A DNA stretch of 8,609 nucleotides from JBBRUG01 sp038247995 (GTDB lineage Bacteria > Chloroflexota > Chloroflexia > Chloroflexales > Chloroflexaceae): assembly GCA_038247995.1 (NCBI GenBank), contig JBBRUG010000267.1:1-8609 (forward strand), in the 5' to 3' direction. Of the stretch, positions 1 to 6,657 are shown in pieces. How positions within the stretch are numbered: the stretch's first letter is position 1; each line of letters starts with the position of its first letter. The translations under genes and the position numbers were made by a program. The notes beneath the pieces were generated by a model. It was not told where the DNA came from. It searched no databases and was given only the letters and a program-made list of their open reading frames with translations.

Positions 1-25
1 AAGAAGCACAGACGATGCCATGCCA

Positions 26-57
26 CAGCACTCCCGGTTCTTCAATCGGGAGTGCTG
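26..57. terminator. Strong hairpin, possible terminator
   Basis: The arms CAGCACTCCCG (26-36) and CGGGAGTGCTG (47-57) are perfect reverse complements. A G·T pair and two A-T pairs extend the stem inward to 14 steps, closing on a CTTC tetraloop (40-43). Neither side has a run of T, so it is not a classical rho-independent terminator. It could also be an RNA-level stem of a gene outside the window. The hairpin is certain; its function is not. Confidence 0.45.
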
Positions 58-380
58 CAGTCGGTGCAATGAGTGGGACGGTTCAGGAGGAAGGCGTTGC
101 CTGACGGGTGCCACACGCTGCTCGGGGGCAAGCAGGGTGGCTTAACATGCGCATTGTCAGGGTACGCGGGCAGCACCATATCGGTGTCCAATGGCCGTTC
201 GTTCGGCGCGTGGCGCCTCCGCACCTGTTGCAGCGCGAGCGCCTGGACGAGCGCCATGTGCAGTGCCGGCGGTCGTGAGGCAATCACGGTGCTGTTTGGA
301 TTGGAGTCTACGGTTCGCCATATCAACGGCTGGGATGAGTATGAACAAGGTATGTTGCCGAACTGAAACAATCTGGCGGA
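58..380. other. Region without a supported gene
   Basis: About 320 bases downstream of the NACHT-FGE gene. All six frames give only short ORFs. The longest (minus, 42-431) has no recognisable domain, no clear ribosome binding site, and reads straight through the terminator hairpin at 394-422. I see no tRNA, no CRISPR-like repeat and no insertion-sequence end. It may be degenerated coding sequence. Confidence 0.4.
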
Positions 381-422
381 GCAAAAGAAAGAGAGACAGG
401 GCACAGAAACTGTGTCCTGTCT
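381..422 (-). terminator. Rho-independent terminator of the NACHT-FGE gene
   Basis: On the minus strand a 13-bp stem (394-406 with 410-422, one G·T pair) closes on a TTT loop. It is followed directly by a pyrimidine tail, CTCTTTCTTTTG (393 down to about 382). It starts about 43 bases after the TAA at 466-468. The plus strand has no T tail, so the orientation fits the leftward gene. Confidence 0.65.
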
Positions 423-465
423 GAAAAACACCTACATACGCACGATTCCAGAAAGGTGTTACGGG

Positions 466-1314
466 TTACAGCGACGGCACCACGATCACACGACAGCCCT
501 GGAAGTCGGCGACTATATGAGATCGAACCCTTGTAGCGCAGCGCATTTGGGCTTGATCAACATAATAGGCACCGCCACGTACTACCGGCTGATTCATCTC
601 CCTGAAAGTCTGTTTTGCACCAGGATAGGACTGCCATTCACTACTGGTTAATTCCCAAACATTTCCGACCATATCGCTTGCACCGCATTCTGATGCACCG
701 GCAGCAAAACAGCCGACCGGCAGAGTCCAGCGCCAACCGCGTAACTCTCGATTTTCTGCACTAGCAGCATAATCTTCAATCCATTCATCTCCCCAAGGAT
801 AACGCCGTTCACGTGTCCCACGTGCTGCTGCTTCCCACTCCTGTTCAGTTGGCAGTCGGATTGTTGTTTCGGTATGTTCACTTAGCCAGGCGCAAAACTC
901 GCTACACTAAGTCCGCTCTATTGCAACAACAGGCTGACTCGGTCTGTTTAAATCCGAGTTGTTCGCAGTGTAAGACCGCCGTTGCCCCCATTCATCCCAC
1001 TGCGCATTCGTGATTGGATAGCGGGCAATGTAGATGGGCATAGTAAGCGTAAATTGATGGATTGGCTTTTCATCTTCCATCGCATTAGTTTCATTATCAC
1101 TACTGCCGATCCAGTATGTTCCCGACTCGACCCGGCAGAAATAGCTCCCCGGCTCACCTGCCCGTGCCAACTCCGCCCGCCATTGTTCGATCGTGACTGG
1201 GAAGCGCGGGTCGCCAAGGTCGCCTAGGAAGAAGCCGGCTCGCACGCGCTCTGCCACCGGGATCGGCTGGGCTTTGTCGGTCAACAGCGCGACGAAACCG
1301 GCTCTAAGGTCGCG
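466..1314 (-). pseudogene. FGE/SUMF1 (formylglycine-generating-enzyme-like) C-terminal domain
   Basis: This is codons 679-960 of the broken gene. The landmarks appear in family order: the lead-in AERVRAGFFLGDLGDPRFPV (699-718) common before FGE domains of this type, then SGTYWIGS (742-749), ARYPITNAQW (776-785), RPSQPVVA (802-809), IRLPTEQEWE (830-839), YPWGDEW (850-856), DMVGNVWEL (892-900) and VVRGGAYY (922-929). The TAG at codon 814 lies between PVVA and CSEFCAWL. Families usually have VSW there, while this copy has IERT before the stop, so Trp-to-Arg (TGG to CGG) is a possible second lesion. In STAND proteins this fold is usually a ligand-binding or effector module rather than a sulfatase-maturing enzyme, and no sulfatase gene is nearby. 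In isolation this segment has no convincing start codon with a ribosome binding site. Confidence 0.8.
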
Positions 1315-1752
1315 CTACAGCCGATCGACTTTGACCATCGGCCGGGTGCGCAGATAGCTCCAGTCGCGGTCCTTGCCGATCTCGGCAGCCAGGATCAGAT
1401 CGCGATACCAGCGCACCGTATTTTTCGGCACACCGTGCTCCTCGCGGTCGATCAGGTCGGCGAGCACACTGTTCACAACAGCTGGATGCATCAGCCCCGT
1501 GCCGAGGAAGATCGGCTCGCGCCAACGGTCATCAGCCCGGTGCTGCATCACCAGATCTACTGGATTTTCGCTATTGAGGGCGATATGCCGGCCAGCGCAG
1601 TGCTCCTGCAAGGTCAGGTGGGCGAACACATAACTCTGCGGGCCGGCGGGAGCGATCAGACCGCTGCGCTGCTCGAAATAGTCCACACAGCGGAGTGCGG
1701 AGTCACCTGGTGCCGGCACCTGCGCCGCCTGAAAGAAGTCAATCAGGGCGCG

Positions 1753-3348
1753 CTACAGATCGCCCCGAGCCACGCGCCCGCGGCCATCCTGCGACATACC
1801 GCGCTGATGCGCCTCGTACGAAAGCCGGTCGAGCAGGGGTTGAATGCGGTCGCTACCCCAATCACGCAAGCCCACCGCTTCGGCCAGGCTCTGCCCCTCG
1901 CGCACCTGATCCCACTGACCGAGAAGCAATTCGAGGATGCGCTCGTAGAGTTGCGGCCGGTCGCGGGGCAGTTCGCCCTTATTGAAGAGCACCAGCGCCA
2001 TCATTGTCAGCAGCAGGGGCGTTTCGGCCATCGTGCGCAGTTTGGGGCTGTTCACAATCGCGTCGATTAGCGCGGCGCTTAACTGCTCGGCTTGGGCAGG
2101 TGTGATTTGCGCTTTCCCCACCAACTCCTGATACCAGGCCCGCACAAAGTGGCGCACTTGACCAAGCGTAAAGGGCGCTAGGGTTTTAACCGGCCAGCCG
2201 AGGAATTCCCGTGAGGAATCGTCAAATGCGCGGATGCGACAGGTCAGCACCACCTGGGCGTGGGCGTGCAACTGCACAAACTCACGTACCGCCTGAAGGG
2301 TTTCACGTCGGGAGGCGCTCTGCCCAGGTTGCACCTCCAGGGGCACCTCGTCAAGCCCATCGAGGAGCACCAGGGCGCTGCCATTGGCAAGGGCGGCGCT
2401 CAGCAAATCATCCACCTGGTGCATACAGCAGGCGTGCATCTCATCACGCAGTGTAGAAAACACCGTTGCTGGATGAGCGCCGTCTGTAGCAATGCGGCGT
2501 GAGAGGGTGCGCAGCGGCAGAATCATCGGCAGCACGCGGCGCTCGGAGTTCCAACCGAACAGTTCCGTCGTGGCACTGAATTGGTCAAGCCCTCGGCAAG
2601 CCAGTGCCCAGGTGAAGTGTCGCAGGAAGGTGCTCTTGCCACTGCCAGGATCACCAAGAATAACGGCGTTAAGATGTTGCGCCACAAATTCGGAAACAAG
2701 AGAGTCTCTTCCTAGGACATTGGCCTCTTGTCTAGCCTGATTATTTACTAAGACAGACACATAATGGCCATAGAGTGCTTTTGAAGGTAAGGCCCAATCC
2801 GGATGGTAGACTTGTTTCACCGGTTGAGAGGTGTCTTCGTTCTCAAAATAGGACACATAATCTGGGTCACGTTCATCAAATTCTGTAATGAACCCGCCTC
2901 CCACCGCCATGTCCACATACACCCGCTCCAACGCCACGCCATCGCCATGATCGAGGCGTTCTTCGAGGCCGCGCAGCGGCAGGCGTGAGAGCTTGCCGGC
3001 CAGACGTGCTAGATACCAGGCCAGGCACCGCCGCTCATCCTCATTCGGATCGCGTCCATAAATGATCGTGCCGAGATTCAGTCCAACGGCAATGCCATCA
3101 ATGTGCGCATCGGTGCTGAGGTTGACATTTCCTTCGGTGCGCTTGTCGATGTTCTGGCCCGCAATGTCACCCATCGTCATATCACCAATCTGCGCACCGG
3201 GGCCAATGGTAAGCAGCGTTGTACGTTGCTCGCGCAGGGCCGCGAGTTGCTGCTCGATCAGGATGCGCACCGCCTCAGGCAGCGGTTGGGCGAGACTGGC
3301 CTCGAGTTCGGCGATCTGGTGAGCAAGTTCTGCGGAGTTTGCAGCCAT
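1753..3348 (-). CDS. NACHT NTPase portion, translatable without readthrough (531 aa)
   Basis: This is the uninterrupted 5' part of the broken gene. Residues 44-68 hold a short Gly/Asp-rich motif (IGDMTMGDIAGQN) of the kind that precedes signalling or effector modules in STAND proteins. The NACHT core shows Walker A GDPGSGKST (232-240), Walker B with LVLLDGLDEV (327-336), a TCR-type sensor motif (VLTCRIRAF, 367-375) and the conserved proline in ETPLLLTMM (442-450). These NTPase motifs are intact, so ATP binding and hydrolysis are plausible. The first TAG falls after residue 531, within the helical region following the NTPase core. The motif FAHLTLQEHCAG, typical of the NACHT C-terminal helical part, lies beyond that stop (codons 574-585). 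A protein ending here would therefore have the ATPase core but no FGE sensor domain. It would be cytosolic, as there are no membrane segments or signal peptide. Confidence 0.8.
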   Translation of the reverse strand: MAANSAELAHQIAELEASLAQPLPEAVRILIEQQLAALREQRTTLLTIGPGAQIGDMTMGDIAGQNIDKRTEGNVNLSTDAHIDGIAVGLNLGTIIYGRDPNEDERRCLAWYLARLAGKLSRLPLRGLEERLDHGDGVALERVYVDMAVGGGFITEFDERDPDYVSYFENEDTSQPVKQVYHPDWALPSKALYGHYVSVLVNNQARQEANVLGRDSLVSEFVAQHLNAVILGDPGSGKSTFLRHFTWALACRGLDQFSATTELFGWNSERRVLPMILPLRTLSRRIATDGAHPATVFSTLRDEMHACCMHQVDDLLSAALANGSALVLLDGLDEVPLEVQPGQSASRRETLQAVREFVQLHAHAQVVLTCRIRAFDDSSREFLGWPVKTLAPFTLGQVRHFVRAWYQELVGKAQITPAQAEQLSAALIDAIVNSPKLRTMAETPLLLTMMALVLFNKGELPRDRPQLYERILELLLGQWDQVREGQSLAEAVGLRDWGSDRIQPLLDRLSYEAHQRGMSQDGRGRVARGDL

Positions 3349-3364
3349 GGTGAAGCTTTCTCTG

Positions 3365-3646
3365 TCATTCATTGCGCCCGGCCACATCGCTGATGCATAC
3401 ATGGCCGAACTGACTGTCGGCGCCGAAGGTCAGTACGCTCTGCGCCGCCTGAATACGCTGCCCCGCTAGCGCGCCGATCAACGTAGCGGTATCAGGCAGC
3501 GCGGCCATCTGTACCTGAGCAGCTTCTACCGTGAGCATCCCATTGGCCGCATCGGTCAGGATTGTCGCCAGGCGGTGCGCCTCCGCATGCTGATCGGGCG
3601 GCAGGGCTGCTTCAAGAGCGCGGATGCGATCGGCTGCGGTAAGCAC
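3365..3646 (-). CDS. Small protein (93 aa) sharing a motif with the NACHT protein N-terminus
   Basis: I chose the GTG at 3644-3646 because GGGAG lies 6 bases upstream. The frame is open further, to 3757, but that extension has no family-like sequence. The protein has a helical N-terminus rich in Ala, Leu and charged residues (ADRIRALEAALPPDQHAEAH), then QVQMAALPDT, and ends GADSQFGHVCISDVAGRNE. Its end resembles residues 49-66 of the NACHT protein (GPGAQIGDMTMGDIAGQN) in spacing and key residues: G-x-Q-x-G followed by a D-[VI]-A-G-x-N turn. It stops exactly where the next gene begins: its TGA lies in ATGAATGA, which also holds a possible start of the NACHT gene. The pair is therefore probably co-transcribed and perhaps translationally coupled. 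It could be a partner or adaptor of the NACHT protein, or the N-terminal stub of a lost paralogue. No enzyme motif is visible. Confidence 0.6.
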   Translation of the reverse strand: MLTAADRIRALEAALPPDQHAEAHRLATILTDAANGMLTVEAAQVQMAALPDTATLIGALAGQRIQAAQSVLTFGADSQFGHVCISDVAGRNE

Positions 3647-3762
3647 AAGATACTCCCACTGGTGGTTCGCGTTGACGGTGGCTGAAGCAGAACAGTACTT
3701 GCCCAAATGACACGTCCAGGATGCAAAGCACAATGTCCTGGGTGCGGCTCTCACCAAGTCAC

Positions 3763-4263
3763 CTACGGCGATTGAAGCGGGACAAACATTGGAACGACGA
3801 ACGAGTGTACTTGAATAGCATTCTCTCTCGTTGTGAGTACGAACATTTCAGCGACATCCCTGCCCGTACATCCTGCTGTTGCGATCAGCGTCCCATCAGG
3901 ACTCACTGTGACACTTGTCACTTCGCCCTGCTGGACTGGCAGCGTCATTAACAAGCTACCTTGCACATCCCATACTCGACCGACCCCCTCAGTCTCTACA
4001 GTGATGATCGTTGTTCCGCCAGGACTAAAGGTAGCACTAAGAACAGCGCCGGCATGGCCTTTTAGGGTTGTGATAAGAGCATAATCGGAAACATTCCAGA
4101 TACGAGCGGTGCCGTCACGTGAGGTGGTTACAAGCAGGCTGCTGTCCGGATGCCATGCAATCCCATATACATCGTCATTGTGAGGGAGCAGGGGGCTGGG
4201 GGGATGCGGGGAATAGCGCATTGGGACGCGATCCTGTAAAAACCCTACACCTGCAAGGCGCAT
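3763..4263 (-). pseudogene. WD40-repeat protein fragment, 5' end replaced by a repeat element
   Basis: After HNDDVYGIAWHPD the ORF shows WD40 units. The first is roughly GIAWHPDSSLLVTTSRDGTA with RIWNVSDYALITTLKGHAGA, the second SATFSPGG through GRVWDVQG, and the third (SVTVSPDGTLIATAG) breaks off into non-repeat sequence ending in TAG (3763-3765). Two to three blades cannot form a propeller, which normally needs six to eight, so this is a fragment. Upstream of the histidine (4180-4258) the frame is not WD40 but the 79-bp repeat, read as low-complexity RYSPHPPSPLL. An in-frame TGA lies at 4294-4296. The possible starts, 4261-4263 and 4219-4221, lie at the edge of or inside the repeat, and neither has a well-spaced ribosome binding site. 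It was probably the C-terminal sensor of another STAND protein. Expression is doubtful. Confidence 0.65.
4180..4258 (-). repeat. 79-bp palindromic-type repeat, copy 1 (5' end of WD40 fragment)
   Basis: This is the exact reverse complement of 8470-8548, 79 of 79 bases. The match extends by GCG beyond one single-base indel. The 4180 side ends at the point equivalent to the loop of the hairpin in copy 2, so this copy carries only one arm of that hairpin. It supplies the first codons of the WD40 ORF. Confidence 0.95.
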
Positions 4264-4267
4264 ACTC

Positions 4268-4284
4268 CAGGCAGGTATTGCCTG
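4268..4284. other. Short hairpin beside repeat copy 1
   Basis: CAGGCA (4268-4273) and TGCCTG (4279-4284) are reverse complements around the 5-base loop GGTAT. It lies just outside the repeat and before the 16-bp hairpin. Such a short stem may be chance. Confidence 0.3.
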
Positions 4285-4290
4285 TATTCG

Positions 4291-4325
4291 CGATCAACCA
4301 TCCACAATGTGTGGATGGTTGATCG
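4291..4325. promoter_or_regulatory. Perfect 16-bp hairpin (terminator or operator)
   Basis: CGATCAACCATCCACA (4291-4306) and its perfect reverse complement TGTGGATGGTTGATCG (4310-4325) are separated by the three bases ATG. It sits between the leftward WD40 fragment and the rightward ATPase gene. There is no T-run on either strand, so a protein-binding dyad or a factor-assisted bidirectional terminator is as likely as an intrinsic terminator. Confidence 0.55.
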
Positions 4326-4366
4326 TATCTGGAGCGAAGAGACCACGTGAGATAGGGATTGCAGTA

Positions 4367-4421
4367 CCTCACAAAGATACGTCGCTAGAGTATAATACGT
4401 TGGCGATGTATCTTTGTGAGG
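4367..4421 (+). promoter_or_regulatory. 55-bp palindrome containing the ATPase gene promoter
   Basis: The outer arms CCTCACAAAGATAC (4367-4380) and GTATCTTTGTGAGG (4408-4421) are perfect reverse complements. Symmetry continues to the centre at 4394, with 23 of 27 base pairs matched. The centre reads GTATAATAC and contains a consensus -10 box TATAAT (4391-4396). A weak -35 CTCACA (4368-4373) lies at exactly 17-bp spacing. The right arm ends inside the ribosome binding site (AGGAGGGG, 4419-4426) of the gene starting at 4429. A dimeric repressor bound here would block the promoter. I infer regulation from the geometry alone. Confidence 0.65.
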
Positions 4422-4428
4422 AGGGGAC

Positions 4429-5862
4429 ATGTTTGTCGATCGCACTGCGGAATTAGCGCTGCTCCAGACGTTGCTCGGACGCGGGCGCAGCGAGTTGCTC
4501 CTGCTCTACGGCCGCCGTCGAGTTGGAAAAACGGCGTTGTTGCGCGAGTGGGCAAGCCGCAGCGGCATCCCCTGGAGTTACTGGATGGCCCAGAAGGAGC
4601 CGGCCGACTTGCAGCGACGCCGCCTTGCGGCAACGATCCGTGGGCAAGCGCCGTCGGCAACCGGCCCGACGTTCGCCAGTTGGTCGGATCTCTGGGATGA
4701 TGTGGCTGCCCTCGTTCGTGACGATCGCCGCATCCTCATCCTTGATGAACTGCCCTGGGCCGTCGAGGCAGACGGCGCGATGCTCTCCGCCCTGCAGTAC
4801 GCCTGGGATCTCCATTTCCAGCAGCGCAACCTGATCCTCGTCCTCTGCGGCTCGCAGATCCGCACGATGGAAACCCTGCTCAGCCGCCAAACCCCACTCT
4901 TCGGACGGCTCACCGCGCAGTATTATCTTCAACCGCTGCCCTTCGGCGCCCTGCGCGACTTCTTTCCGGGCTGGAGTCCTGATGCGCAGGTTACCGCTTA
5001 CGCCATGCTCGGCGGCGTTCCGCAGTATCTCGCCTGGTTCAACGCCAACGCCACCGTGAGTGACAACATCCGCCAGGCGATGCTCTCGCCGATCAGCGTG
5101 GCGCTCTCCGAGATCGAGTTGTTACTTGCCGATGAGGTGCGCGATATCCGCACCTATCTGACCGTCTTGAACGCCATTGGCGAGGGTGCACATGCGTTGA
5201 AGGACATTGCCAACGCGACGATCACCGCGCCAACCAATCTCACGAAGTATCTGGGCGTGCTTCAAGAGCTACGGCTGGTCGAGCGGCGCATACCGGCCAC
5301 CGTGTCGCCGGCGCTCCAGGCCCGCTCCAAACAGGGGCGCTACCATCTAACCGATCCCTTCCACCGCTTCTACTTTCGCTTCCTGCGGCCCAATCAGGCC
5401 GAGATCGCCTATCAGTCCGATCAGGTGCTCACCCAGATTCAGGCCGGGTTGCGGGCGTTTGTCGGGCAAACGGCGTGGGAGGAACTCGCCCGCACCTGGG
5501 TGTTCAGGCAGGGAATGCGCGGGGAATTGCCGTTTGCACCGGAGGTGATCGGCAGCCACTGGAGTCGTGCGGTTCAGGCGGATGTTGTGGCGGTAAGTTG
5601 GCGTGAGCGCGCGATCCTGATCGGCGAATGCAAATGGGGAGCCGACACGGTGAACCGCCAGATCGTGCGCCACCTCATCGAAGAGACCATCCCGAAGACC
5701 GTGGCGGCCCTAGCCGACGCAGGGCAGGGATGGCGGGTCATTCCGGCGCTGTTTACCCGAGCCGGCGCAACGCCTGATGCGCAAACGCTGTTGCAGGAGC
5801 ACGGCGGACTGCTGGTGGATTTGCCGACGCTGTATCGGGATCTTGGGGAGGATGTAGGGTAG
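4429..5862 (+). CDS. Archaeal-type ATPase with PD-(D/E)XK nuclease-like C-terminus (DUF234-type), 477 aa
   Basis: The ATG follows AGGAGGGG by two bases, a strong ribosome binding site. The N-terminal P-loop domain begins FVDRTAELALLQ, then Walker A GRRRVGKT (28-35), Walker B ILILDE (102-107) and the sensor-like LCGS (139-142). After these come LFGRLTAQYYLQPL and a winged-helix-like middle with MLGGVPQYLAWF. This is the layout of the archaeal ATPase family (Pfam Arch_ATPase) followed by DUF234. The C-terminus fits a PD-(D/E)XK core: E351/E352 in AWEELARTWV, D385, and E400-C-K402 in ILIGECKW. The catalytic pattern D...E-x-K is intact. Members are cytosolic, often solitary and of unclear biological role; nuclease activity is predicted, not shown here. 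The length is normal and the frame clean, unlike its broken neighbours. It stands alone on the plus strand with its own palindromic promoter region. It ends in TAG, so TAG is a normal stop in this genome. Confidence 0.85.
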   Translation: MFVDRTAELALLQTLLGRGRSELLLLYGRRRVGKTALLREWASRSGIPWSYWMAQKEPADLQRRRLAATIRGQAPSATGPTFASWSDLWDDVAALVRDDRRILILDELPWAVEADGAMLSALQYAWDLHFQQRNLILVLCGSQIRTMETLLSRQTPLFGRLTAQYYLQPLPFGALRDFFPGWSPDAQVTAYAMLGGVPQYLAWFNANATVSDNIRQAMLSPISVALSEIELLLADEVRDIRTYLTVLNAIGEGAHALKDIANATITAPTNLTKYLGVLQELRLVERRIPATVSPALQARSKQGRYHLTDPFHRFYFRFLRPNQAEIAYQSDQVLTQIQAGLRAFVGQTAWEELARTWVFRQGMRGELPFAPEVIGSHWSRAVQADVVAVSWRERAILIGECKWGADTVNRQIVRHLIEETIPKTVAALADAGQGWRVIPALFTRAGATPDAQTLLQEHGGLLVDLPTLYRDLGEDVG

Positions 5863-5918
5863 GCGAAGCACATGCACGAGTGCGTCAATGCCCGTCCCTA
5901 CAGGCCTACAAGCCGTAT

Positions 5919-6137
5919 TTATAATGAGGTGATAATCCGCTCGATTTTCGCCAGGGACATACCATCCACGGTTTCAGCGGTGCTGCCTTTGGTCATCGCA
6001 CCCTGGTTGGGATACAGGCGTGCGTATGCGCGCAGGTAGAGGTCCGGGTTGTGCAGCAGGCTGTGCACGCGCTCCAGCGGCAACCGTCGTGTGCCGCGAT
6101 CTCGAATGATTGCGAGAACAGTTTCAGCACTACGCAT
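5919..6137 (-). pseudogene. ltrA: Group II intron reverse transcriptase, N-terminal fragment (72 aa)
   Basis: The fragment begins MRSAETVLAIIRDRG, with AGGAAGG 11 bases before the ATG at 6135-6137. It continues LERVHSLL, NPDLYLRAYARLYPNQGAMT and ETVDGMSLAKIERII. This is the characteristic start of group II intron-encoded reverse transcriptase/maturases, up to RT motif 0. A full protein has roughly 400-600 residues. Here the frame leaves family sequence after ERII (near 5935) and stops at TAA 5919-5921. Palm, YxDD, maturase and endonuclease parts are all absent, so the fragment cannot splice or retrohome. The symbol is used in the family sense. There is an alternative in-frame start 9 codons upstream. 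Confidence 0.85.
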
Positions 6138-6657
6138 CGCGCGTTTATCCTTCCTGTCCTGCAATCCAAGCCACCTGCTACCCTTCGCCGTGTAGTTGGC
6201 TTTCCCAACCGCTGACTACTACGGTAGCTCCGATGCCATAGGCGTCGCCGCCCGTAGACATTCCCGTGTTCCGTCGGCTGTGTACGTAGCGAGCACTCGG
6301 TAGGTCGTCCGTTCGTTCCCTTGAGGTCCCACGTAGGGCCGCTCTCATCGCCAGAGGGTTGCCATTGAGCCGGGAGGCGGCTCACCATTGCGACGCACGA
6401 ACAATGTGCGCAGGCGATGAAGCTGGTGTAGCCGGGCGTTTTTCCAGCAGTACAACAAACACAGAGTTGGGAACGAGACTTCAGGCAGTGGAGCCTTGAC
6501 CATAGAGTGCGGGTCTTGCGGCTCATCGTCGCGCAACGCCTCTGCGACGTATCCGCTTTTCCGACATGCTGCGGTCCCCTTTGGCTTTCGCCGCCAGGTA
6601 AGTCGGCTGACCCAGCGATATTCCCTCTAATCGCTGCCCCCTGCGGGGGCGATACAC
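6138..6657 (-). ncRNA. 5' half of a group II intron RNA (domains I to IV entry), truncated
   Basis: On the minus strand, upstream of the reverse transcriptase fragment, about 520 bases have no credible gene but many stems. One is ATCGCCCCC/GGGGGCAGCGAT, just after the probable 5' end. The segment CGTAGTAGTC, then GGGAAAGCC, then ACACGGCGAAGGG (about 6180-6230) matches the conserved stretch I know to precede many bacterial group II intron ORFs. The 5' boundary is uncertain: GTGTA at 6657 and GTGCA at 6677 are both near-matches to the GUGYG intron start. Domains V and VI, normally 3' of the ORF, are missing. The intron sits directly behind the stop of the ABC transporter gene. Confidence 0.7.

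Larger units (their letters stand above)
466..3348 (-). pseudogene. NACHT-FGE/SUMF1 STAND protein, broken by three in-frame TAG codons
   Basis: One frame of 960 codons runs from ATG at 3348 to TAA at 466-468 with no frameshift. It is interrupted only by TAG at 1753-1755 (codon 532), 1315-1317 (codon 678) and 907-909 (codon 814). Family-like sequence continues across each stop, so this was one gene. The order is: effector/adaptor-like N-terminus (1-100), helical linker (100-215), NACHT NTPase (about 220-600), linker, FGE/SUMF1 domain (about 735-960). Such fusions are known from bacterial conflict systems, where STAND NTPases act as ligand-triggered switches. The start at 3348 has a weak GAGAAAG 7 bases upstream. 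An alternative ATG at 3370-3372 overlaps the upstream gene's stop in ATGAATGA. The usual reading is a young pseudogene, since a single C-to-T change from CAG can explain the first two stops. Amber readthrough is the alternative. The gene has its own terminator at 381-422. Confidence 0.85.

Noticed and set aside
42..431. 129-aa minus-strand ORF downstream of the NACHT-FGE gene
   Set aside because: No domain, biased composition, no good ribosome binding site, and it spans the terminator hairpin at 394-422. Probably chance.
648..881. 77-aa minus-strand ORF inside the FGE region
   Set aside because: It is in another frame. The frame shared with the rest of the gene gives continuous FGE motifs (IRLPTEQEWE, YPWGDEW).
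466..1752. Separate genes for the pieces after each TAG
   Set aside because: All pieces are in one frame and domain motifs run across the stops. The pieces lack convincing ribosome binding sites and start codons.
1435..2070. 211-aa plus-strand ORF
   Set aside because: Antisense to the NACHT-FGE gene. The minus strand carries the clear family motifs here.
466..3348. Genome-wide reassignment of TAG to a sense codon
   Set aside because: The ATPase gene ends in TAG at 5860-5862 and the ABC gene in TAG at 6690-6692, both at natural protein ends. Only local readthrough or pseudogenisation remains.
5853..5902. TGTAGGG...CCCTACA inverted repeat after the ATPase gene as a terminator
   Set aside because: Only 7 bp with a loop of over 30 bases and no T-run. 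Too weak to call.
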